A program made the translations under genes and the position numbers. Shown piece after piece: positions 49,668 through 57,971 of a stretch of DNA of 64,000 bases (positions are counted from its first letter, which is position 1; every line of letters begins with the position of its first letter). Location of the stretch: assembly GCA_963721075.1 (NCBI GenBank), contig CAVRHV010000017.1:101629-165628 (forward strand), in the 5' to 3' direction. This DNA is from DATFVA01 sp963721075 (GTDB lineage: Bacteria > Bacteroidota > Ignavibacteria > Ignavibacteriales > Ignavibacteriaceae). The notes under the pieces were generated by a model. It did no database searches. It had not been told where the DNA came from and was given only the letters and a program-made list of their open reading frames with translations.

Positions 49668-50006
49668 TTGCCTATTATGTTTATGAGAAGTACACCCGAC
49701 TATTAGTCCCGATTTGCTTGAATGTAATTTAATAAATCCAGTCTACGTGCACAATTAAAAAATTATTTTTATATTTCGAATGTTGAAAAAGTTACTATAT
49801 AATACCTGGGATATACTTGTACTTAAGGTCATTATGATGATTCAAACGTATTTACTGAAGTAAAGGACTAAGCAGGTTATAAGCTATTATAGTATGCTGA
49901 TTTTGTATGAAGATAAGAGCAGTTACCGATACCCTGTATATTTTTATACATGGATATCATATAAGATTTGGAATTGATGAACTCGTTTACGGATATTTAC
50001 AAATAC
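49668..50006. other. Intergenic region of 339 bases holding the first 56-bp direct repeat
   Basis: Apart from the repeat at 49731-49786 I see only short AT-rich frames. The left side should hold the promoter of the secreted EEP gene on the minus strand. Confidence 0.6.
49731..49786. repeat. 56-bp direct repeat, left copy
   Basis: Matches 53149-53204 at 51 of 56 positions, with four of the five differences in one block (positions 11-14). Shared core: CGTGCACAATTAAAAAA and ATATTTCGAATGTTGA. The two copies bracket a four-gene operon of about 3.4 kb. Confidence 0.92.
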
Positions 50007-50765
50007 TTATGTTTGTATACATTTAATTCCGTACTTCACTTCGTCCTTTCTAAATCCACCATTAGGAATAAATCTGCTAAAAATGAGTATATTTAATCCG
50101 TCTAATGAACCCAAATGTATGCTTCGATTATTACCTGAATAAACTATTTTAGCTGAACTATTCAAGTAATTTTCTAGTAAAAATTTGCTCAAAAATGATT
50201 TATGAACCACAATAAAACGCACTAAAGATTTATTTTCCAAAAGATAATTGAAAATCAAATCAAAGCGACCCCCAATTATATTATTTAACTTAGGATTGTT
50301 TTCCTTTATTTTGAAATTCGTAGAATGATATGGAATTAAATCAATATTGACCAAATTGTTCGAACAATACTCCCAATAATTAAAATCACTTTCATACAAT
50401 GAAGATTGTGTATTAAAACAACCTGCTAGATAGGAATAGTATTTTATTTTCTTAGAAAATATTTCATTGTAAATTGAAAAAAAATTTGTTTGAAAATTCA
50501 AATAACTGTTAAAGTTTTTTTCTTTAATTGGCTGTTCTAATTCTAGATGACTAATACTGCCCCCTGGATTGATACCGATGATTATTATTTTGTCAGTTGC
50601 CAGTATGTTCCCTGAATAATATGTTGGCAGAAATTCATACAAGAATCTGCTGCTTCCTTTAAGACCTAACTCGTCTGAAAGAACTTCTAACTTTTGGGTA
50701 TAAGCACCTTCATTATCGAAAAGATTAAAATCATTTTCAATTTCCTTTATAAATTTATCCATCAC
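50007..50765 (-). CDS. Uracil-DNA-glycosylase-like fold protein
   Basis: A 252-residue protein whose core begins I-I-I-I-G-I-N-P-G-G near residues 59-68, the motif-I pattern of MUG/TDG-type glycosylases (G-x-N-P-G), with V-N-I-D-L-I-P-Y-H-S near 138 and F-I-V-V-H-K-S-F-L-S-K-F-L near 184 in place of the motif-II region. UDG-like proteins can remove or recognise unusual bases, and Brig1, an antiphage glycosylase, belongs to this superfamily. It is the last gene of the operon with the two shared-C-terminal-domain proteins, 59 bases after its neighbour. Confidence 0.6.
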   Translation of the reverse strand: MMDKFIKEIENDFNLFDNEGAYTQKLEVLSDELGLKGSSRFLYEFLPTYYSGNILATDKIIIIGINPGGSISHLELEQPIKEKNFNSYLNFQTNFFSIYNEIFSKKIKYYSYLAGCFNTQSSLYESDFNYWEYCSNNLVNIDLIPYHSTNFKIKENNPKLNNIIGGRFDLIFNYLLENKSLVRFIVVHKSFLSKFLLENYLNSSAKIVYSGNNRSIHLGSLDGLNILIFSRFIPNGGFRKDEVKYGIKCIQT

Positions 50766-50824
50766 TATAATTTATTTTGGTCAATATTAAATAATTATTC
50801 AAATAACAATAATCCAATGGTGAA

Positions 50825-51670
50825 TTATCTATTATTTTTCTTTCCAATCACTCTCCAACTGAAACCACCCTCACCACTCCTTTTACCTCTAATTAAACCT
50901 GAATGTTCAAATGCGTACTTTAATTTATCCTGATCGTAAATCCATTCAGTAATATCTTTATCGGTTCCTTGTATTTTCGCCCTGTATCTCCGTTTTGCAC
51001 TGTTTTCACTGCTTTCTTTCACCTCAGCGATTATTTCTTTAACTATTAGATGATAATTTATAAAATCAAAAAAAGCCCTTATTTCGTCCTCAATTTCTTC
51101 AAGTTCTTCAATATCAAAATCCGGATTTAAGATTTCTAAAAAATTGACTTCATCAATTATTTTTTGAGAATCCCAATTTATTCCATCGTCATTAATTTCT
51201 GCCTCTATGGCCTTATAACTTGAATGGTATATTAAACCATCAATTTCATATTTATAGACACATTGGCTGAAAGTATCCCCATCGTCCTGTGACCATGCCC
51301 TCCAGCTTTTTTTATTCCAACCACCCATCTGAAGTCCTATAGCTGCAAGTATTAGAGATATTTCCAAATCGTAATTATTCTTGAATTCAGTACCATTTAT
51401 TAAGATCTGTAGTTTACCAATATCCAAATGCTGAATCTTATCCTTTATACTGCCAAATTGAAAGTGACTTAATTCCTGAATAGCGTCCTTAATTTCTATG
51501 TCATCATAATTCCACATATCATAATTAAATGTATAATCTGATGGATAATGTTGTGATAGTATTGCTGATATGCTTTCGAAATTAAAATTCTTTAGAATTT
51601 TAGCAGCATTCGATTTTGAAACAATATCAGCTGATTCCATTTCCATATTAAGAACATTTACTTCACTCAT
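50825..51670 (-). CDS. Unknown protein with the same C-terminal domain as its neighbour
   Basis: A 281-residue acidic protein. The first 180 residues are unrecognised (W-N-Y-D-D-I-E-I-K-D-A-I...). A block near residues 228-276 (Y-R-A-K-I-Q-G-T-D-K-D-I-T-E-W-I and L-K-Y-A-F-E-H-S-G-L-I-R-G) closely matches the last 50 residues of the gene at 51694, and both end W-R-V-I. This shared tail looks like a small interaction or DNA-binding domain. The operon order suggests the two proteins recognise the same partner. Confidence 0.6.
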   Translation of the reverse strand: MSEVNVLNMEMESADIVSKSNAAKILKNFNFESISAILSQHYPSDYTFNYDMWNYDDIEIKDAIQELSHFQFGSIKDKIQHLDIGKLQILINGTEFKNNYDLEISLILAAIGLQMGGWNKKSWRAWSQDDGDTFSQCVYKYEIDGLIYHSSYKAIEAEINDDGINWDSQKIIDEVNFLEILNPDFDIEELEEIEDEIRAFFDFINYHLIVKEIIAEVKESSENSAKRRYRAKIQGTDKDITEWIYDQDKLKYAFEHSGLIRGKRSGEGGFSWRVIGKKNNR

Positions 51671-51693
51671 ATTTTTGATATCCTAAATTATTA

Positions 51694-52392
51694 TTACCTT
51701 TTTTGGTTATTACTAATTACTCGCCACACATAAATTCCATCAGCTCCTTTTCTACCTCTAACCAGGCCAGATCTTTCAAAAGCATATTGTAATTTTGATG
51801 GGTTATCTATTATTTCTGTAATATCCTGTTCCGTGTCCTTTAATCTTGCTTTATAATTACTGCTTTCTTTATATACTTCTGCAATTATCTCATCATCTAG
51901 ATCTGCTTCTTTAATTTTTGATTCTATTATTTGATTTTCTTTATGGGGGGCCATTTCAACTTTTTCTAATCTAGCTACCTCATTCATCACTTTTAAGTGA
52001 TCAGCATATTGCACTATATTAACTTTATCTGCGAGAGCCCATGCTGCAACAAGTGTTTGTATCATATTAAATTCATATTTGCTCAAGTTATTGTCTACCA
52101 TGGCTATACTTGTTAAATCCCTTATAATATTAACCTTATTATCTAAATCGAATTTCTTTTTTATTAAATCTGCTGTAGTATCAAACAATTTTCTTTGGTC
52201 TTCATTAATCACAAGTTCCTGAACTTCATTAATTATTTGGAGCAGCTCATTGTCCTTAATTTCTGGCGACCATTCCTCTAATTTTAGTATAATACTTTCT
52301 GCTTCTGATAAATGAAACTCTTCATCAGCGATTGCCAACATAAAATACAAAACAGTTATTGCACGAAGACGAATTCTTTTTTCTAATTCCAT
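51694..52392 (-). CDS. TerB-like helical protein with shared C-terminal domain
   Basis: A 232-residue protein with a TerB-like helical region (residues 8-130), shown by V-L-Y-F-M-L-A-I-A-D-E-E-F-H-L-S-E-A-E and A-M-V-D-N-N-L-S-K-Y-E-F-N, the D-x-x-x-x-x-E-x pattern of two TerB half-repeats. The tail (D-T-E-Q-D-I-T-E-I-I-D...L-Q-Y-A-F-E-R-S-G-L-V-R-G-R) matches the gene at 50825. TerB-like domains occur in stress and defence complexes. It begins 21 bases downstream of the small gene at 52414. Confidence 0.65.
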   Translation of the reverse strand: MELEKRIRLRAITVLYFMLAIADEEFHLSEAESIILKLEEWSPEIKDNELLQIINEVQELVINEDQRKLFDTTADLIKKKFDLDNKVNIIRDLTSIAMVDNNLSKYEFNMIQTLVAAWALADKVNIVQYADHLKVMNEVARLEKVEMAPHKENQIIESKIKEADLDDEIIAEVYKESSNYKARLKDTEQDITEIIDNPSKLQYAFERSGLVRGRKGADGIYVWRVISNNQKR

Positions 52393-52413
52393 ATCATCTT
52401 TATTTACTTATTA

Positions 52414-52695
52414 TTATACCAAATACTTTTTGCCTTTTTTGAAGAGCAAATTTTTCTCCCTTTGTCTTCCTCTATTTGAAAATCTAGGCCAATCAGTAAT
52501 ATCAACACCCTGGCTTTTGAATGCCAGAATAGTTGAGGGATCATCTAATAAATTATCCAATTCTTCTTTCTCTTTTTCTAATTTCTTTAATAATTCTTGG
52601 AACTCCTTGTCAGTTAATTCTATATTCTTATAAATATTTTTTGTTTTGGCAGAATAGAGTTTTTTTAGCATCCCAGCAACTATTGATGTTAACAT
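52414..52695 (-). CDS. Small coiled-coil ORF at the head of the operon
   Basis: 93 residues: a short hydrophobic N-terminus, a Lys/Glu-rich coiled segment (residues 25-48), then D-I-T-D-W-P-R-F-S-N-R-G-R and a basic end. The I-T-D/E-W phrase echoes the I-T-E-W phrase in the shared domain of the next genes, but the rest does not align. Function unknown. Confidence 0.5.
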   Translation of the reverse strand: MLTSIVAGMLKKLYSAKTKNIYKNIELTDKEFQELLKKLEKEKEELDNLLDDPSTILAFKSQGVDITDWPRFSNRGRQREKNLLFKKGKKYLV

Positions 52696-52929
52696 ATGTA
52701 ATAAGCCTTTTTGTAATTTGCTACCCTACTAGTTCATTTGGGGGCATTATCCCTAAAGAATTTATTTTATCGACAAGATTTCCAGTATTTTGAAGAGCAT
52801 TCTCTGCTCATTTGAGCATCAAGAATGGTACCAAATTTTTATTCTCCTTCCAATTAGTGGGTCTTTTGAGTAGCTTAATATCAAATCCCCTGAAGAATCC
52901 AACTATTTTTCTAAATGAACACATTTTGA

Positions 52930-53055
52930 GAAACCTGGTACATATGTGCAGGGAAAAGGAAGAAAATACTTTGATCATAACAAGAAAAAGTATTGCTTAC
53001 TTACCGAATATAACAAGTAAAAAAGGGAAAGTCTTGCTGTCGCCTGAATATTAGG
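52930..53055 (+). pseudogene. Degenerate copy related to the protein at 54261
   Basis: Reading across two frames gives G-K-Y-F-D-H-N-K-K-K-Y-C-L-L-T and then S-K-K-G-K-V-L-L-S-P-E-Y-stop. The intact gene at 54261 has the matching Y-Y-F-D-K-E-E-K-K-V-F-L-L-T and S-K-K-G-K-V-W-L-P-T-E-Y. The rest of the gene is missing, so this is a remnant left of the second direct repeat. Confidence 0.65.
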
Positions 53056-53148
53056 CGCATAAATCCAGCATCTCAAATGGAATACTTATTTGGACGAAGT
53101 TCGATCTGAAAAGCATTCTATAGTAACGATTCGTTTATAATAATTTTA

Positions 53149-53204
53149 ATAAATCCATATAACGTGCACAATTAAAAAATAATTTTTATATTTCGAATGT
53201 TGAT
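53149..53204. repeat. 56-bp direct repeat, right copy
   Basis: See the left copy at 49731-49786; same orientation, 51 of 56 identical. It lies in a 500-base gene-free stretch (53056-53558). Confidence 0.92.
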
Positions 53205-53448
53205 TATGGGTTTTGAAAAGGGCGCACGATGATCAAAGATTCCCTGCAGCTATTTGATATAAAATAAATTCAGCCAACTAACGTTGTTTGGTTAGGCGGT
53301 TCATTGCGCTAATGGGGATGGTTTATGCCGGCCCCGTTATTAAGTCAAAAAGATTTTTAGTGATTAATTTGATTTTGCCCTAAACCAGAAGAAACAAGAA
53401 CTCGTTCACAGAGGTTTACCCCTGCCTCGTGATGGTAAAAGAGTTCGG

Positions 53449-53478
53449 ACCGGCAGCATCCCCGTTGCCGGTTTTTTA
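53449..53478 (+). terminator. Hairpin with T-run in a gene-free stretch
   Basis: Stem ACCGGCA/TGCCGGT with a 10-base loop followed by six T. No complete gene precedes it on the plus strand, only the remnant near 53055, so it may be left over from a lost gene. The surrounding 53056-53558 holds no gene that I can support. Confidence 0.75.
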
Positions 53479-53558
53479 TTTTCTCAGCAGTTTTGATTTG
53501 TTCATTTGTAAATGCCTCCTGTAAATGCTGTTGGCTCACAGGATTCTTATGTCGAATC

Positions 53559-54176
53559 TTACCTTTCAATATCAACATTAAGAATAGGATAGAACTGACC
53601 AATAGCTTTATCTTCAAGATAAAACCTATTCACAGAATTTTCATCATCGGAAAGTTCAAAAAAACTCATACCAACGTTTTCTAAAATTAGATTTCTAATA
53701 TCAGGTTCGAAAAGGAATAATTCTTCAAGCCCTCTTTTGAGTTGAACTGAGGTTGTTTTAGGTTTTTCTTTGAAAATATCTAATGAACTGGAATGATCGC
53801 GCTGAGACTTTAAACGAAGATGACCGCCTAATCTTTTTTTTAAGCTTCCGCTATTCTTACCGACATATAAGCATATTTCATCTTTGAAATAATTTAACCA
53901 GGAATCCGTTATTTCAATTCCGACTCTTCTTTGATTAGGCCCAGCAAGATCTAATTTGCGATTGATTGTATTTATAAAATATTCTCTACTACCTGTCCAC
54001 CAGAAACAATAAACACCACCTGAAGAGGGAATTAAGTTTGTTCCGATACGGTAGCTTGAATCCTTCAGTTTTTTACATACCGATTTAAGTTGATTTATTT
54101 TGATTTGTTTAAGTTCTGTGAGACCAAAATTGATAATGTTAATATCTAGGTGATTGATTTTGTTATTCATATTCAC
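53559..54176 (-). CDS. GIY-YIG-domain protein
   Basis: A 205-residue protein with the GIY-YIG nuclease layout: G-G-V-Y-C-F-W near residues 53-59, I-C-L-Y-V-G-K-N near 99-106, L-K-K-R-L-G-G-H-L near 112 (the Arg/His region) and F-Y-L-E-D-K-A-I-G-Q-F-Y-P-I-L-N at the end (Glu metal ligand and final Asn). A two-residue insertion between the GIY and YIG strands is larger than in UvrC-type domains. Such proteins are found in homing endonucleases, restriction enzymes and defence. The gene is single and intact. Confidence 0.75.
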   Translation of the reverse strand: MNMNNKINHLDINIINFGLTELKQIKINQLKSVCKKLKDSSYRIGTNLIPSSGGVYCFWWTGSREYFINTINRKLDLAGPNQRRVGIEITDSWLNYFKDEICLYVGKNSGSLKKRLGGHLRLKSQRDHSSSLDIFKEKPKTTSVQLKRGLEELFLFEPDIRNLILENVGMSFFELSDDENSVNRFYLEDKAIGQFYPILNVDIER

Positions 54177-54260
54177 TCACTACGAATAGAAATTTAACAT
54201 TGTTAATATTAAGTTATTATTTATAATTTCTATAAGCTAATTTCAGCTCAATTTCTTCAA

Positions 54261-54617
54261 TTGAATAAAAACGATACCACATATATCAAAATGTGTACTG
54301 CCTCCTCCCATATTCAAGATCAGTGGAAACCGAGTAAGGGAGATTATTATTTCGATAAGGAGGAAAAGAAGGTCTTTTTGCTCACTGCTAAAAGTAGTAA
54401 AAAAGGAAAAGTGTGGCTGCCGACTGAATACCAGCTGCATAAACTGGGGATTAAATATGGAATTCTGAACTGGATGAAGTTTGACCAGGAGTGCACTCAA
54501 TTCTGGAATTACTTTACAAAGATGTATAATGAACATCCTTCAAAAAAGATGTGCGGGCTTGCAGTGGTTATGACTTTAGCTGAAAATAAATACTGGCGGG
54601 ATGAATCCTGGAAATAA
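54261..54617 (+). CDS. Phage/mobile-element type hypothetical protein
   Basis: A 118-residue protein with W-K-P-S-K-G-D-Y-Y-F near residue 22, K-V-W-L-P-T-E-Y-Q-L-H-K-L-G near 52, and a C-terminal L-A-V-V-M-T-L-A-E-N-K-Y-W-R-D-E. The W-L-P-x-x-x-Q-L phrase is common in small phage and plasmid proteins of unknown function. The first ATG at 54261 may be replaced by the Met at residue 11. A degraded relative lies at 52930. Confidence 0.6.
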   Translation: MNKNDTTYIKMCTASSHIQDQWKPSKGDYYFDKEEKKVFLLTAKSSKKGKVWLPTEYQLHKLGIKYGILNWMKFDQECTQFWNYFTKMYNEHPSKKMCGLAVVMTLAENKYWRDESWK

Positions 54618-54648
54618 AAAACCTTCCTGAAGAAACAAAATAATAATT

Positions 54649-54672
54649 ACTGTGAAGTTCACAGTCTTTTAT
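54649..54672 (+). terminator. Terminator after the 54261 gene
   Basis: Palindromic stem ACTGTGAA/TTCACAGT around one base, followed by a T-rich run. It also faces the 3' end of the minus-strand PLD-like gene. Confidence 0.7.
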
Positions 54673-54697
54673 TTTTTTTGAGAAAAGGATAGAAAAA

Positions 54698-55541
54698 TTA
54701 TAAAACCGATACAGATATCGAAAACTGTCTTCTGCAATTAAATCTATTATTATTTTCCTCTGTTGCGCCTAATGCATGACCTAAATTTATAAAAAAAGTA
54801 TCTGTTTTAATGTATCGATCAGTTATCAAATCCTTTGATTTTTTTATTAAATACTGCATATGGACTAATTCATAGGATGATTTTAATTGTTTCAAGATAT
54901 TAACATTTTTACGGGCATCATCATTTAAAGTAATGATATTTATCTTCGCATCTTTCTTAACATTCCTAAGTATATATTTTAAATCCTGTATTTCATAATC
55001 TGAACAAATATACCCATCTTGTATTGTGATATTATCTGCATCAACAATATACTTCCTTATCCAGGTTCGAAAATCAAATTCATCGCCACGTGCTTTGTTT
55101 ATTATTTCCCGACTACGGATAGAAGACTTTTGAGCTGGTTTTATATATTCCTCCATGGTGGAAAGTTCAATATTCTGTAAAGAGAATTTTTGCTTTTCTT
55201 GCAGCGTACTTTGATCTGTTAAAACAATCCTCCAGCTATCATTCTGTGCTAATTTTATTTCAATATTATAACTTTTTTGTTCATCAGGTAGTCTTTTTTC
55301 TGAAGTAACATTCTCAATTATTTTAATGTGGTCCGGAATAAGAGCCGTTAGAAGAGCTTGAGAAAAATATGGAGTTTTTATTATCAGGATATTCCTCAGC
55401 TATTTGCTCATATTCTAATAAAATGGTTTTATTCTTATCACTTAAAAGTAGTTCACTCTGGAGTGAGGATAACGCAGCCCAATTATTTTTTTCTATAATT
55501 TCCTTAAATCCTAAAGGACTTAAAACAACATTTTGAAACAT
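54698..55541 (-). CDS. PLD-like (MIT_C-type) partner protein of the ATPase, frameshift near 55370
   Basis: Two frames join (N-K-K-T-P-Y-F-S-Q-A-L-L-T then I-P-D-H-I-K-I-I-E-N-V) into about 280 residues. The C-terminal third has I-T-I-Q-D-G-Y-I-C, I-N-I-I-T-L-N-D-D-A-R, and I-T-D-R-Y-I-K-T-D-T-F-F-I-N-L-G-H-A-L-G, the pattern of phospholipase-D-like domains such as MIT_C, with the usual His of H-x-D replaced by Thr. It may be the effector or sensor of the ATPase encoded just upstream. Its ATG overlaps the ATPase stop by one base. Confidence 0.6.
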
Positions 55542-57181
55542 TAATTTTGATTAGCTTGGATTAATTCTTTTGTCAGGTTATATGTATTATCAAAAAATCC
55601 TGCTGGCCAAGAATTATCGAAAAACCCGTTTTTATTAAGATTAAGATTCTTAATCTTTGTTTCGCTACCTTCCTTAGTAATGTAACAAATCGAGATTGTT
55701 TCGTGGTCTCTTAACCCTTTTGCAATAAGTGTTTGGACTTTTCTGATAATATGTTCACTGTGTGTTTCAATTAACATTAGCAGATTGGCACCATATGGAT
55801 TATATTCTGGAATAAGAATTTGTGCTAAATCTGATTGTTTTTTGGGATGGAGATGTAGTTCTGGTTGCTCAATAAAAACTGAGAAATGATCTTCATCATT
55901 AATAATAATTCTTTTTAGTATGGGGAATAATTGCAAGAAACCACTACTTGATTGGCTTATATTATGATGAGTACCATTCAAATCTTCGACCATTAATTGA
56001 ACGGTATTGGATTTCTTATTAATATTAGACACATCTTGCTAGATTTAACTCTTGAAGATAATTAAAAAGTGTCTCCCAATATGGAAAAGGACTATCAGAT
56101 ATTGATTTTTTTATTTGATTATAACTCAGATATTCATTCAAGCATCCATAATCTGCCACAACGGGTAGTTTTTTGTTCCTAAGGAAATATTTATTCTTAG
56201 GTTTATTCCTTATCGCATTTATTCGCTCTATAGAAGTATATTTCAATATTACTTTATTAAAAAATCTGTAGCATCTTGTTAAATAGCTAACAATACCTAT
56301 AAATATTTTGTTTTTTTCTTCATTTTCAAAGGATAACCACAAGTCATTGTTGCTGAGTTCTTTATCTATGTATATGAGTAATTTATTTCCTATTTCCTTT
56401 ACATAATCTGAAACTTTCATATCGTTATAATTAAATATATACTTCTGCTTTTTGAAAAATTTTTCAAAAATGATATTGATTTTTGGATTATTGGAAAACT
56501 GAAACTTGCTTACTAATAATAACTTATCAACTTCTTGCTCATAAGTTAAAACTGCTGGAATAGTTTTGTCAGTAATCTCGATAAATTTAAGGTGTTTTTT
56601 TTGTGGGTCATTTGAGAATACAACTTTTAAGGAAAAATCTAAATAAAACAAATCGTAAAAATGATAACTGGTATAATTAGCAAGAGCCGCTAAATTGTCA
56701 TTTAGGTTACCGGCTAAAATAATTCTATTTAGTTCATCATAATTTGGTTCAACTGTAACTGCTTCAACATTATCCATATTAAAGATACTACAAGTTGCCC
56801 AACCGTCTCCATCAGTTTGTAAATCTTTATCATTAGGATCATTCAAATTTTCACTTCCCTGATCGAAGAACCAGACATAATCAACATAATGATCAAACTC
56901 CTTATAATGACATTCTATATCAAAATTTAATACTATATCTTTATTCGTATTATTTTCGTACACAATATCCTTATAGCCTCCAAGATGATCATTTGCGTCT
57001 AGATTAAAGACAGTTTTTGAAACTTTGCCATGATTATTAAGATTTAACCCTAAAAATTTTAATGCCTTGTAGATTGTGCTCTTACCAGCACCATTCGGAC
57101 CAGTAAGAAAGTAGTTAGAGCTAATTCGAGTTCCGCATTTTTTATTGAACGAAAATTTGATATTCTAAATTTTATTTTCAT
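55541..57181 (-). CDS. AAA/OLD-like ATPase (frameshifts near 57100 and 56030)
   Basis: The protein starts at ATG 57179-57181 with I-K-F-R-I-S-N-F-R-S-I-K-N-A-E-L-E-L, the usual start of AAA_15/OLD-type proteins. Walker A G-P-N-G-A-G-K-S-T follows a shift near 57100. Near the end S-S-G-F-L-Q-L-F-P-I-L (signature), F-I-E-Q-P-E-L-H-L-H-P (Walker B and D-loop) and I-E-T-H-S-E-H-I-I-R (switch His) are present. The joined length is about 545 residues. Such ATPases pair with nucleases or other effectors in antiphage systems (for example Gabija or PARIS). Here the partner is the downstream PLD-like protein. Confidence 0.75.
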
Positions 57182-57690
57182 GATAATACGATTTGAGATA
57201 ACTCCGTTCGAAAATGAATTTTTGAAAAGTGCCCCAAAAGTATCGTAAAAATAAATCTTTTTGTGTATATCTACAACATAAGTAGGGCTGAATATACCAA
57301 ATAAGTATGAAGTTTATAAATGGATAATAGATTTACGCTACCAAACTTAAGATGATCAGGAATGGGCCATGTATTTACTTCACACAATATCAAGGCGATG
57401 ATGGTGTGGAATCTAACTGTCGCTATAGCTTGGCTAATCCTGGAAATAAAAAACCCTACCGGTGAAATAGATTCTACCGGCAGGGCCATACACAATACCT
57501 CTAATCCAAGAGGTAAACAAACCTAGATATTTTCTAAAATTATATCAATAGTTTTTTGGATAAATAAAACACAATAAATATATTTGCTACTGTAAATTAA
57601 TACAGGGTGTGATAATCGAAGGGTAATATTTCGTACTATGGGGTGAAAATAAGATTTTAAGCAATAAATATCGAATTATATAATAACTGT
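57182..57690. other. Gene-free stretch between the ATPase and element B
   Basis: About 500 AT-rich bases hold the minus-strand promoter of the ATPase operon, and a hairpin at 57454-57485. No convincing gene was found; the frame at 57271-57495 reads through the hairpin. Confidence 0.6.
57454..57485 (-). terminator. Minus-strand terminator
   Basis: Stem CCCTACCGGT/ACCGGCAGGG with one mismatch and an 12-base loop. On the minus strand it is followed by a T-rich run. No minus-strand gene now lies upstream of it except the element B remnant, so it may be a relic. Confidence 0.7.
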
Positions 57691-57744
57691 ATGGCAATCG
57701 TTCATCGAGGTTTCTCTTAATATTGATCGGTGAAGCCGGATGCT
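57691..57744. repeat. Conserved 54-bp non-coding sequence at the left of element B
   Basis: 49 of 54 positions match 32363-32416, with the same position relative to the QueC-like gene (remnant) and the small divergent ORF. Confidence 0.85.
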
Positions 57745-57792
57745 TATAACAGCTATATTAAACTGATAATTGCAGGTTACAGGTGTCAGGAT

Positions 57793-57894
57793 TTATTGCG
57801 CAGTCCTTTCTATATAAGCTGCTCTGTTTTCTGCTGTTAGTTCCGTGTTGCTTCCCATAATTATATGGTTTAACATCCTTCTAAATGAATGAAC
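57793..57894 (-). pseudogene. Remnant of the small ORF divergent from the QueC-like gene
   Basis: Reads F-R-R-M-L-N-H-I-I-M-G-S-N-T-E-L on the minus strand, matching the C-terminal half of the ORF at 32439-32642. An in-frame stop lies directly upstream, and the N-terminal half is lost. Confidence 0.4.
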
Positions 57895-57971
57895 TTATTT
57901 GATGTTTATAGGGAATTGCGTTTAAAATAACAGGAATTGACTGAAGAATACTGAATATATTGTCAGTTGTG

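Noticed and set aside
53240..53360. GTTAGGC flanked by complementary-looking sequence, resembling the core site of an integron attC
   Set aside because: Only one half fits the R-Y-Y-Y-A-A-C / G-T-T-R-R-R-Y consensus, no series of cassettes with similar sites was seen, and there is no integron integrase.
53357..53617. 86-codon minus-strand frame with a hydrophobic start
   Set aside because: It overlaps the 3' end of the GIY-YIG gene in another frame and runs through a terminator.
57271..57495. 74-codon frame on the minus strand
   Set aside because: It reads through the hairpin at 57454-57485 and has no ribosome site or domain.
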